Positions 1 through 13,000 of a DNA stretch of 64,000 nucleotides are shown piece by piece. A program made the translations under genes and the position numbers. Source of the DNA: Chaunax sp. Z400. Taxonomy: Eukaryota > Chordata > Actinopteri > Lophiiformes > Chaunacidae. Position 1 is the first letter of the stretch, and the number at the start of each line of letters is the position of its first letter. The notes under the pieces were generated by a model, which did not search any database, was not told where the DNA came from, and worked only from the letters and a program-made list of their open reading frames with translations. Where the stretch lies: positions 20,552,810-20,616,809 of the forward strand of contig CM075187.1 of NCBI GenBank assembly GCA_037577475.1. The letters are read 5' to 3'.

Positions 1-844
1 AAGTATGGCGAGTAACGAAAGTTTGGAGGTGGAAAATTAGACCAATAATAATAAACCTGTAATTTAATACAAACTATGCAGGATTTGTTGGTAGCTATGA
101 TATATGATAGCTAGATATGGATTGCACCAGAGCCCTTGTTTGAACAGAACAACAGTTAACTTGTGGCCAAAAAGTAAACCTCTATCATTCTCCATCATCA
201 GTTAGCATCCAGATCCCTGTACGTCAGATTTTAATTTTAATTGCCCAAACGTAAAGTGTGTATGCCTTGGCACGCGGCCAAACGAGTTCACATCAAGCCC
301 TGTGATACTGCATTAGCATCCTTGACAACCAGCTCCACTGGTGTTATAGCCGGGGAGGATATAAAAACATCACACTATAGAATGTGAATAGGCACATGCT
401 GTCATCAGCTTGATATCTGATGAGTGTAATAGGTCAGGATCAGAATCCTGGACCCATATTGGATCACATCAGTCCTATGTTTAAATATTTCTTTAAAATA
501 CAATGGTGAAATTATCTTATCGAGCACTGGTCTCTATATCCTTTTTAACTTCTTTTGTTTCATTAATCACTTCACAGCACCTCGAATGGCATGCAAATTG
601 TTTGAAATGTGCTACATAAGTACATTTAATTGACTGATCCACAATAACAACTTTTAAAATGCCCTAAATGCACTTTGTTGCTACTAATAAGTGCAAATGC
701 AACTTCTGTGTCACCTAAAACTTGCATTGGAAAGATTTCTTTTGCTACTGATTGGCAAATACAAGACAAGAAATAACCCCTCTATATATCATATCAGACT
801 AAATGATGTAGTGGAATAGTTCATACGTAAATCGATCTCCCTAC
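1..844 (-). other. smarca2: smarca2 intron 29 (partial), no other feature seen
   Basis: Intronic sequence downstream of exon 29, running off the window edge. I looked for the bromodomain exons and for the optional exon that in human encodes RCNVEKVPSN; neither is recognisable here. Confidence 0.8.
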
Positions 845-1068
845 CCATCTCTGTAGTTAATGACCGTGTCGATGATGGTGTTCATTTGCTTGGTGAGTTT
901 GGGGGGGTTTGGGGAGAGTTTCTCTGCTGGTGGACGACCACGTCTCTTCTTGGCCTTGGAGCCCCCATCATCTCTGCTCGAGGAGTCCTTGTCCAGACGT
1001 CTCTTGCGTTTGCGCTTTTTCAAACGAATCTCTTCCTCCATCTCCTCCAGGTTTCCATCCTCAATGGC
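845..1068 (-). CDS. smarca2: smarca2 exon 29: AT-hook region (residues 1347-1421); last exon in window
   Basis: Encodes AIEDGNLEEMEEEIRLKKRK, RKRRLDKDSSSRDDGGSKAK, KRRGRPPAEKLSPNPPKLTK and QMNTIIDTVINYRDG. RGRPP is an AT-hook that binds the DNA minor groove. Acceptor TGACTCCAG, donor GTAGGG; 224 nt leaving in phase 2. The next exon (leading to SSGRQLSEVF and the bromodomain) must lie left of position 1; nothing resembling it is visible at 1-844. Confidence 0.97.
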
Positions 1069-4000
1069 CTGGAGTCAAAAACAGCCAGAGCAGAGACGGG
1101 GTTAATTCTCAGTAGAATTTGTCCACTATTGCTGGGAATTGTGGGATAACTGTGAATGAATGTACAATTTTTTCCAAACCATCGCTGTTATGAGGTAGTC
1201 ATTACAATAAATGACATGACAGCAGTAAGTACTTTCACTAATTGCAGTACTTTTAACTTTGGCTGTCGAGCTCCTGTAGTTATGCCCTGGAGCATAACAA
1301 GTGGCTACAGTGAAAGTGCCCTTGAATTATAATGTCACCCAGTCTCTCAGTTTATTTTTGTCCTATTCTTGTTTCTCTGAAACACCTGAGCCACAGTCAA
1401 TAAAATCAGTCATTCTTTTTAGTCAGGCCTGACATGGCTCTCCATGGTAATGTGTCACAGTATATTTAGTATGGGTGACTGGATTTCACTAGCATCAGGC
1501 TTTAGCTTAACTTTGTCATTAATTCTAGTCACGGTTAAGGCCTGATCTGCTTTCAATAGATAACGACACACCTGTTTTGGAAAACTACTATGCCTTTTAA
1601 GAAAAGACCCTAAATATTTGTGAGTTAAAAGATTTATGCCTTCAATAGGACCAAATAGGCTTGGGGCTGAGAGCCACAGACAGAGTAGGAAAGTTGGAAA
1701 GTATTTAGAGGCACATTGCTAATGTGACTGAAAAGGAAAACAAAACAAATAAACTACTTGTGTATAACTTATTCTTTGGCAGGAGGAGACCCAGGTTCAT
1801 AATTTGTCAGTGTGAGGATGAATACGTTCAAGCCACAAAAAGCTTTTTTGTTTCAGACAGAAAAAGTGAAACTACAGCTTAAGGGTAGTATTATAATACC
1901 TAATTACCCACATAAAGTTTAGTTCAGTGTTGCCAAGTGAAGAAGAAGTGGAATGAAACACACTTTTTCAACAGTTTTGCAGCCACTGTGCACGATTCAT
2001 GTTTGCTCTGTCATTACTATAGGGTCAGTATATTTTCACAGTGTTTGCTCTTATATTTCATCTTTTAGATCCGTGTCTGAATCCTTCGAATTTACCCTTA
2101 GCCACTGCTTTTCAGTCAGCGCATCACTGTAGTCCACGTCCCGGCGACAGCGTGATCCTCGGCCAAACATCTTTTCCTCCTCTTCTTCATATGTGAGACG
2201 CTCTACCTCAGCGTCGTCTTTGATGATCCAAGAAGGCAACTCGTCCTCCTCCATTAGACGAGGCTTACGCTTTGGGTTCCTGGCGTGCTCCCGGCGTCGG
2301 TCCATGTCCATGCGCTACAGAGGAGAAAAGTGGGAAATCATAACAGATCAAACAGTAGATGGAGACGCAATTCTTGCATCTTTTGAGTTATACTAAATTA
2401 ATGGAACCTGAAGTTGGATTTGTACTGGGAACAATGAGTTAAGAGCAGTCCTACTGCAGGTAACTATGGCATTGGTATTGATTTAGAAATCAGTATTGGA
2501 TTCTCCCGCTGATATCACCACCACATTTTAGGTAGTGTATAGGATATTATAGGGTCATATTATGCTTGAATTGCTGTATATTCCCAACAGTTCTGTATTA
2601 GTTTTAAATCCTAACATGTACTATGCAAAAAGATGGAGATTTGTTGCCATGTCTGAAGGCAACTGAATTTAAAAAATCTTGATATGAAGGACAGCCTACA
2701 GTTACTTTGAGTAGAAGCAGCTGCCAGCTTCTCCTCGTGGAGAAAATAATTATTTTATTTTTATTTTACCTTGCAATTTCCATCTCAATTATACCCAACA
2801 AAAAAGTGTGCTTGTCTTACCATGTACAGTTCAAATTCATCTTCATTGCGGGCTATCATTTGGTTAAGGGTTTCATCATCAGGTACTTCATCTTCCTCCT
2901 GGAGTTATATTAGGAAAAACAAGTCTCATTTTTTAACAGCGCAAAACACAAGCTCCACATTCTCAGTTCAAAGCAGATCAGTCAAGTACGGCACAGGGAT
3001 GTCATCGAATACCAATTACATACCTGAGATGGCATCACTTAACCATGTAATATTATAGGTGAAGGAGGATTATTTCTTAGGAGCTGTCTCTTACCTTCAT
3101 TATATATAATAAAGCATGATCAAGCGCAAATCGCATCTTAGTCCTGAGGTGCTTTTCCTTCCAATATAACTGATAAAAAGTATCAAATGAAACACAAGTT
3201 ACAAACTTAGACTTTACCTCATTTTGCTCCTCGTGTTCTAAAATGGCCTGGAGGAAGACACGGCGCTCGTGGCTTGAGGACTTCTGGTCAAACATGCCTG
3301 CCTGGATGACCTTCTGATCCACATTGAGTTTATATTTGGCGGCTGCCAGGATTTTCTCCTCCACGCTGTTGACAGTGCAGAGACGAAGCACACGCACCTC
3401 GTTCTGCTGACCGATGCGATGAGCCCGGTCTTGAGCCTGAAGGTCCTGTAAACAGCAGAAAAAAAGAGAAACATAAGATGATTTCATTGCCTAAAAAAGA
3501 AAAGTAATGAACATATACTGAGAGCAAATGCCAGAATAATTACCTTCTGTGTCTTATTTTCGACATTTGATAATTTTGTACCAATACTTTATATATTTAT
3601 GTCAGTGAATGAAATCAAAGCAAAGATAAAACTCTTTTATCATATCCATTTCTGTAGCCTGTTAGAGCACTGACACTCCAAGCGGAAATCAAACAACTGA
3701 TGAAACGCACTGCGTCTGCACACATCTGCTGTTAATCTATGCAAGTATGCTCTGCACCTACGTATGAGGAAACACCAAGTCTGTAGTTTGTGCTCCTAAT
3801 CCTAAAAGATCATAAAAAGACAAGAGAGCAAAAACGTACCACTTTTACAGTATACCACTGTAGATTTGTCTAGTCATACATGGAAAATAAATGGAGAAAA
3901 TATCTACTAAAAAGTTGCTTTGGGCACAATAACAATCTTTGCTTTGGACTGCACAGGTGTGGACGGGCTTGTTTGTGGAAAGTTGGAGACAAAAACAAAA

Positions 4001-7000
4001 GAGAAACCACAACAAAATGGGCAAAATACTGATTCAATAGACGTTGCTATCTATGACCATTAATTATGTTCAATTGGCTTAACAACTGCTTATAAAGGCT
4101 GACAGCGGTAAATTGACAGCCAATTACCGGCTTGTTATGTCAAGGTGCTTTCCCTGCTACTTTTATCTGCATTCCAACTTCTACTAACTCTGTAACTTTG
4201 TTGAAATTTGGAATGGTTTTATAAACACATCAAAGTGCTGTATACGATATGATCCTGGGCTGTTGTGGAAAATGTTGCACACATCTGCGACACAAGTGTT
4301 TTCTGCTGCTGAACTTTGAATACATTGAAGATATTTTTGGAACAGCGAGCATCATTCATCCAGCCAGAGAAAGGAAATGTAATTAGCTCGATGATGAAGA
4401 AGATCAGTGATTGAATATTGATTTTAAAAAAAATTTTTTTTGATTAGATTAGGTCTGTAAACAGCATTAGAGCAAAGAGCATCAACAAAATTATATGACA
4501 TCACCAGGAACTAAGAACTGTCAACACTATAAACAACATACTGCAAAATTAATGGTTAGCACAAGCTCTGTTCTTGCAGCTCATAAATATGAAATCTACT
4601 GATGGACATACCTGATGTGGGTTCCAGTCACTATCAAAGATGACGACAGTGTCAGCAGCCTGCAGGTTCAGGCCAAGTCCACCAGCTCTGGTACTGAGCA
4701 AGAAGATGAAATACTGAGATCCTTCCTCGTTGAATTTCTTCAGCAGTGTTGCTCGGTCCTCAGACTTGGTGGTTCCTGAAACACCAAACGTAATCATTCT
4801 AAAAAGCGCATTGATGTCAGGAAAGTAAACATGTTCCCTGTACACTGTGCCTCATCTCTGGTGAATTTAACAGTCTCTGATGTGGCTGAAAAGGGCATTG
4901 AGTGAGTCTAATTAAGCTGGGCTCAAAACGTGATTAAAAAAAACATCCAACGACCAGTTTCTCTGGTTAGATTCCAGTGCACAGCTGCACATCTGAGAGA
5001 AGTGGCCGAATTCAGCATGTTTCTGAAAATGTTGTGTGGATAAAAGGTTATCAAAATGATTTGTTGATTCCTTTCATCAAATCCCTTCTTTGGTTCTGGA
5101 CCAAATGAATGTCTGAAAAGCAATGTAAGCCAATTGACTCAAACATTTCACCACAAAATTGATGAACTAACCTTGCCTGACCTTGTCTTTTACTTTAGCA
5201 CTCAAATGTGAGTCACTGCAAAATGATGTGAGGCTCGACAAGCAGTACGGGACCGCTTTATTTAAACCTGAACAACATACAAGAGTAGGACTCTCTTTTT
5301 ACCTCTGCCAAGGAGGTTATATTTGACCGCCGTCTGTATGTTTGTTTGTTACCTGGTTTGTTTGTTTGTCTGTTAGCAGGAAAAAACAAAAGAGACTCAA
5401 GAGAATTTCATGAAACCTGGTGGGAGGGTTGAGAATGAAGCATTAAATTGGAGTAGACGTGGAAACACAATACACCTGAGGGCTTTTTTTTCTCCAGCAT
5501 TTTTATCAACTACGCTTAAATTACTTAATGGATTTTCATGACACTAGTTAGGTTAATTATTGCAGTTGGGTTTAAGATTTACAGAGGCCACACTTCTACT
5601 GTACTACTCTTCTTCTACAGTATGTCATGTTTTCCATGTGTTGCTACCTTTTTCACAGCTGGGGAAAACATCTTCATCAATATCATCTGACTCATCAATA
5701 ACACTCACAGACAACAGTCAAGGAAAAACGGAGAGATAAATTCTGTATCCTGTTAATTATTTGATTTGGTTTTAAAAAAGACTGAGAACATAACAGAGAG
5801 TTGATATCATCTCCAAAGTGAACTTGGGTCTTTGATGTCAGAGCTAGATGCTAATAGGACTGTCTTTTGTTTGAGATGCTGAATGCAGGCATGATGATGA
5901 GTGAATGTGACGGGAATTCTCTGGCAGCTCAGTGTGACAGATTATTATTCCTTTAGTCTGACAAGTTTGAGCCAAATTAAATTAGAAACGATACACTAAG
6001 AAATCTTTTTAATACAGCAAATACACAGCGGGATAAAGGGATTATAACAAAACTGACTTAATCTCAGATTATGATCATGTGTCTTGGAGCAGGGACTAGG
6101 TAGAAAAATGTTGTATTATAATAACAATTCTTTTGGATTTACACAGCACATGGACACTGTGCTGTGTGTTGGTAGATTTCCCCTACCTCGTCTCAAATGT
6201 AAGCAATAACATGCTACAAGGTGTCCTGATTTATAAAATAATAGACAAAGAATATGGAGAGGCATTTCCATCACTAAGTCTCAATCAAAGTCTTAAATAT
6301 TACATACATTCCAGATGAAGTTGGCCCAGATGCCGGTCTGAGTTCTTAAATACTGGCTATCTGGTGATTCCAAGTGCTATCGATACTTAGATTTACCCGG
6401 ATGTTTAATGTTTTATGGGTTGATTTAAATATGATTCAATGTACTGTACCTGGAACATTTAAATAACAGTCGTAGACTACTGTATCTGACACACCCTTTT
6501 TTCACCTGCTACTTCATTTGAATACTGGACATTTGTATTTTACTGGCTTAAACTATTGATATATGATACGATAAAAGGTGACGTGATTTGTTAGAGAGAG
6601 GTCTCGCTCTGTTGGAGTTTGTCTGAACAAGAGAAACAGCCAAAACTGTTTGGTGACTGGAGCTTCTTCCCTCACAAATGGTCTATGGTTCACTACAGAC
6701 ACCAATGCAATGTCGGCAATGTTAGGTGGACAAAGCTCAGGAGTGTGCAATATAGAAAGGATTGGACTTTCATTTATTTCAAATAATACATTAAAATATC
6801 CCTGGTTCAAGTGCGATACCAATCCTTAGGATCAGCTCAGAACATCTCCAATATATTTTATTTTTATTTTCTTTATATCCAATAATTATATTGTCTATAT
6901 TATATATTAAGATGTCACACGATGAATGAGCAGAGGTGTGAGCTTACCGTCAAGACGCAAATAATGAAAGTTGCGGTGGCTGAAGTAGTCCTCCATAATT

Positions 7001-10000
7001 GTCATGAGAGTGGTCATTTGGCAGAACAGCAGCACTCTGTGGTTGGTGACCTGTAGCTTAGGCAGGATGCGATCTAGAAGCTCAAACTTGCCAGAAGCTC
7101 GGTACAGATCATGCCTAGATGGAGTTAATCAGACAAAACACGCAACATAGGTCATTATTACCCTGTGAGCATAGCCTTATTAATCATCAACATCTCTGCG
7201 ACATGCAGTTTGACAGCCATAGTCCTAACTGGACAATAATGCCCTGATGCTATGTTGTCACACTGGACACTGGAGACAGAATTGTCCATAAACATCATGG
7301 TGTACAGTTTTGTCTGGTGTGGTAAGAGAAGACATTGACAGACATTAAACAATAACACTGCTAACAATATTGTTAAAAACATATTGAATGTCAATGTATT
7401 TGTTTGTGATTATGTGTTTTTAAAAAAACAAAAAACACACACACAAAAACACAGATTTTAACAGCAAACAAAAATTGAAGCCATAACTTGTCCTGTTAAA
7501 ACCAGAAGACTTTTCTTTCCTCCATCATTTAAAATACATTTTTAAAATCTGACCATTAAGTGGGACTGTGAGCTTGAATCAAGGTAACATTTTAATTTAA
7601 TTTCTTCTATTTAGTATTTATAAGCTTTATATAAGCATTAAATACATGTTTATAACAAACTATACTGTAGTCGTCAGCAGATATATTGGCGTAGTGATAG
7701 GTTTATGAGTATTTATAAGTACTTCTGTGGGCACCCATTAGGGAAGCCTGGTGTTAAACAAATAATAAAACGTAAAAGTAAAACACAGTTGTAATAACAT
7801 TAAATATGTCTATATAGGAGTATAATCGTGTAATAAAAGTGTTACCAAATCTTCATACATGTTTGTATGTTATGTTAACAGTATTTGAGTAAACACACAT
7901 AAAAAAATTATGATCCTGTCACTTTCACTGCTTTCTAGCTTTCGATCATAGAAATACAATAAAATGCGGTAAGGGACAAAAAGCCCATTGGATCCAACTT
8001 ACCCACTGATAATGCCATTTGGATAGCCTAGGTGCTCAGCAAAAGATTCCTGTAACAGACAAATGATTGGTTGAAATAAGATGAGATGATCAAACTAACT
8101 CTGACATTTAAATAAGGCGGTCTGGGGGACAGATGTTCAGGCAGGTCTCTGAGCTTTCTCCTGAAATCAAATCTTTAAATTCCAAGATGTAAGAGGGTGA
8201 TCTATGAACTAGGTTGTACTATAATTACCTTAAGTCAATCTAGAATATAAACAAGGTGAGACACCAACCCAGATGTTACGAACAAAAAAATGTACAAATG
8301 GATTAATAGTAGGGCTATGTGGAAATTAGTGCCATATAACCCAGTGCCAGAATTCAGTTTTTAATAGTCAGTATCAGTTATCTTGGGCAAGCAGCACTCA
8401 CCTCAATGTGCTGGAACATGTATGGATGGTTGCAGATTTTCTTCAGCTGCATGATGGTGTTCATCAGGGTCTTTGCTCCTCCTTTTCCCTGGAGAAAATT
8501 ACATTTAAGAGAAATTAAAAGCCAGATCAAACAATGACATTTATCTTGAATTCAGGCCTGACCGAGGTTGCAGCAGTTACCGGTTTTGTGGTATACCACA
8601 GTATAAAATTTGATGGTCATTATAACATGAACATTTGCTTATTACGGAGGGGGTTTCTCTGCCATTTATGTTGTTCAAAGGAGAAGTACAGCATGATTTA
8701 TTTATTTTTAAAGAGCGATTACATTTTCAAAGATCCTGTTCCCTTTTCCTCCTAATTTGTTTTCAGACACATGTACAGCTTTCTTCTTTATTTAATTTAT
8801 TTTCATACTCCTAAAACCAGTAACCATAAGAGCTGTGAGAGAGAACAAAAAAACACTGAGCTGAAACTCACTATAACGAACCAAAAAGCCAAGGAAAGCT
8901 GCAGATTTATTAACTGTTTGTAGGTTTTTCACTACAAACAATTGTGTTCATGCTGTCACATTATTTTCACATTATCTGATACATTATTATATTAAAAAAA
9001 ATCAACTGTAACCATTTCAATTATCTTGTACTGCACTGGAAACCTTAGAGGAGTTCAATATCATTACAAAGTCTTGCCAGATAAAGCCGGTATAAAACCG
9101 ACACATTTTGAGCCTCACGCCCGGCTGGTTAGAATAACAGACAGTCAACAGCGCTCAAAACTAAATTGAGACTAAAAGCCACGATATAGCCTCAGAAGTT
9201 GAATTATTTTGTTCATTTCACTGTGCTTTTTCCACAGGGAAACTGTAACTCCAATTATAGAACAAAAGTCAAGCAGCAGGAAACTGAACATCGGCGTGCT
9301 CGATCCTACACAGCTACACTACACAGAATGACACAGTGATATAACAGATATCAGACACTGCAGGGGTCTCAGTATATTTACCTTCTTATCTTTCTCTGAG
9401 CCGTCAGTGAGAAGGATCCCTTTCTGCATGTGGCGATACAGAACCTTCTGTATAGCAGACATGTCACATTTTACGACATACTCCACCTGTGTGAATGACA
9501 AGAAAGACAATGCATCAGTGAAACAGTGGGCGTCTTTTTAAATGGCGAGGCTGTTTGAGCTGAAAACAATTCCTTGATCATAGTCGACTCATTCTTGACA
9601 CCATGAGAGAAAAATAACAGTTAATGAGATGGGAAACACAAGCAAGAGAAGGGAATGTGAGGGCAAGAAATGCACATCAAGTACATAAATTATGTAACCT
9701 GCTATAATATGCATGAAAAGATCTGTCTGTAGAGGATGAAGTTCAGCCTAGGCAAGCCATTATTTCCAAATACTTCAACCAGTATATTTAAAAATAATCT
9801 GGGCCCTGTTTCCCAATAACGATCATAGAAATTAAGAGGTTTTTTTTCAATAAAAGCTCTTAAATTTCAACCTGTTTCCATAAGCAGCACTTCAGAGCAA
9901 GTGAACATGTGCATGGCGTTAACAGCTTCCTAATGTTGGCTGTCTGAAGATAGAAGATGAAGATAAGTAAAAGATGTAGTTTTTTGTTCCTTGACATTTT

Positions 10001-13000
10001 AAAGAAGTTCTTTGCCTCCCGTGGGTGAGTAGAAGGCACTCATTAATCTAAGATCATTTCTGAGAGTGTCTAGAGTTACAATGCTTAAGGGAGACACGTC
10101 TTAAATTTAAGAAGATTTGTAAGATGGATTGTAGGATATTTTGACCTTAACATGGGAAACGGGGCCCTGGATTGTCAGTGTTCTCAGTCATTCAATTAGG
10201 ATGTCAAGCTCTGCATCACCCTGATGGGATAATGAACTTCATAAAAACTTGCATGTACAGTTATACGTGACTATGAAGTGAGAAAAAGTAAAACACCTTG
10301 GCCCAGGTGAATAACGTTAAACATGTTCCTATTAGAATACACTAATCTAATAAAAGCAGTTTTGTAAAGAAAAATAATCATGTTGCTTACAATTAAAGCA
10401 GAAACATTTCATTTAAATCTCACCTTTTCTGGCAGCTGAGACTCCACCTCTTTCTTCAGTCTGCGGAGCAGAAAGGGGCGGAGCACTTTATGCAAACGCC
10501 GGATAATCAGTATGGTCTCCTCCTCATTTAGGTCGACCTAAACCGGTCAGAACGTAAATGTGAAAATACATCGCACAATGTTGTGTTCCTACAGTATGAG
10601 CATACAAGGCAGCAGGATGAAGCAGCACAGTGAAAGACTGTGACCTGCTGATGTGTCCTTCAAACTTTAGTACAGCCTGATATAAAGTAAAATTACTGGG
10701 TTACTGCGCCTGAATCCTTGTGCTTACCTCATGATGGATTTCTACTGGCCATGGAGCTTTTGTTTAGTTTTTGCTGCATTTACCATTTGTTGTGGTCAGT
10801 AGTGAGTCTAGCTGTCACAATGAGCCCTATCAAGCTTTCCCCTGTGTCCTTTCATATGTACAGTATACTCAACAAAAATATGAACCAACACTTTTGTTTT
10901 TATTTTCCTTGCTGAAGTAAAGGATCTAAGACTTTCTCATTGCACAAAAAAAGGCGCATTACCCTCTAATTTTGTATACAAATGTGTTTAAATCTCTACC
11001 AGTGAGCATTTGCCCTCGATGGAGATAATACCTGACAGGTGGTATCAAGATGCTGATTGAACAACATGATTATTATGCAGGTGTGCGTTGGGATGGTCGA
11101 CAAAAGGCCACTCTAAAATGTTACAGTTTGATCACACAACACAATGCCACAGATGGCGCAAATTGTAGATGAGGTGATCACGCACCACAACACAAAGTGA
11201 CGCCCTTGAGCCACTTGACAAGTGTGACTCATCAAGGAGCTGATTAAACAGTATCATTATTACACAGGTGTGTCTTGTGCTGCTCACAATAAAAAGGCCA
11301 ATAAAAAGTTGTGTTCTTCCACAGTAATCAGTGAGACCTCAATGAACACACAAAGATAAGGTGGTGCTCCCTTTAAAAAGGGTACCAGGATATTAAATAA
11401 GCACCTGCCCACTGCCATATTATTATTATTACTTTAGAAAAATAATTCTTACATTTATAATATTGTATTTTATTTATTATCGTTATTAATAATATTCAAA
11501 GATAAGGGATGAGGATATAATGTATACATTTTTTTTTCTAATGTGTACCGACTCACAGTTCACAATTCTAAACAGAAATGTTCAGTGAATGTTATTATGA
11601 TCTCCTTGCATTCTTCAGTAAGTGCAGAATAATTATTATAATTGATGGTCAGTCATGAAAAGTGACTTTTAAACTCTAGCACTTGAAAACTTTGTAAAAA
11701 GTGAAAATAGAAAATGTGTGTCCACGGACAGAGATGCCCCGCTGGAAAAACTAAATTAGTGCTAATGTGGGTAGACTATAACCTCTGTCATGGCAGAATA
11801 AAATAGCGCCAAATCACAACTAAAGTTATATCAAGGAACTTTCCAAGAAGAGCAGGTGGCAGAATGACTTTGAAATCACATTATTTCAAATGTGCCTAAA
11901 AATGTAAAGATAAGCAAAATGAAGAAAACAATTATGAAGGCCCCGATAAAGGATGTGTGAAATTTCATTCTGTCCATCAAACCATGTTTGATAGGTGGTA
12001 TGGTCAAACAATGTTAACTCTGCATGTCCCCATTGGTAGGGGCATAAAAAAAATCTATTTCAGATACAGCAGACTACATTCCTGCCCTTGCTTTCAGATA
12101 TTCCACTATTCAACAGCTGATGGAAGCAACGTGCACAAAATTGTAGCAATGCACCAGCGATGGCATTGAAAAAGAATACATTGTATCATTTAAAATGTTA
12201 TGTTTTAGTCGCTGAAGCATAGAAATCTAATGCTAGCAACTGCAGTACAGTGCCACCATGACTTTCAGAATGTTAAATAATGCAGCGACCAATGCAATGT
12301 ACAGGTTTCTTGTTTTTGACCTCAAGGACACACACAATGTGTTTTGAAGACAACACCACAAATACAAGATGAAACAGGCTAGAAAATTAAGTAAGAGCAT
12401 TGTCAAAACCACTTGCTCTACTGTATGACCTGTATCCACCTTAAAAGTTTAATATTTTAAACAAAATTAAAACAGACTTCATTACCAGGGTAAATCTCCT
12501 TGTACTTACCCTCTCTCCTGTCATGGCGAATGGAGCGTTAAACCACTGCTCGAAGGTGCTGCAGCTCTTGAAGATAGTGGGCAGGAGGAAGTTGAGCAGG
12601 GCCCACAGTTCGGGCAGCTTGTTCTGCAGTGGTGTACCAGTGAGAAGGAGGCGGCGGGGAGCCACATAGTGTGTGTTCAACACCTGGGTCAGCTTACAGT
12701 GGTGGTTCTTCATGCGATGGCCCTCATCCACAATCATGTACTTCCAACGAATCTGTGTGTGGAAGACAACTTATTGGATCCTTTGGAATAGTGAAAAACA
12801 CAGACAGCGTGTCGAATTTACATTTCAAAATGTTTGATTAAAGAGCTCAACCGTGGCTGCAGAGAGGAACATTTTTATCATTTTCTATCAAATGGCAATG
12901 ATTAACCTTAGGGTACACAACAATGCATACAAATAAGTGCATTATTTCCTCCCTTCATTACCATAATTGTTTGCGCACAGTTTAAAGTGATATGGAAAAA

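Noticed and set aside
3238..3527. Alternative minus-strand frames over exon 26
   Set aside because: They are off-frame shadows of the motif VI exon; the in-frame product is unambiguous.
8555..9130. A defined hAT or piggyBac element in intron 21-22
   Set aside because: Motifs suggest an old DNA transposon but no termini or target-site duplication could be fixed.
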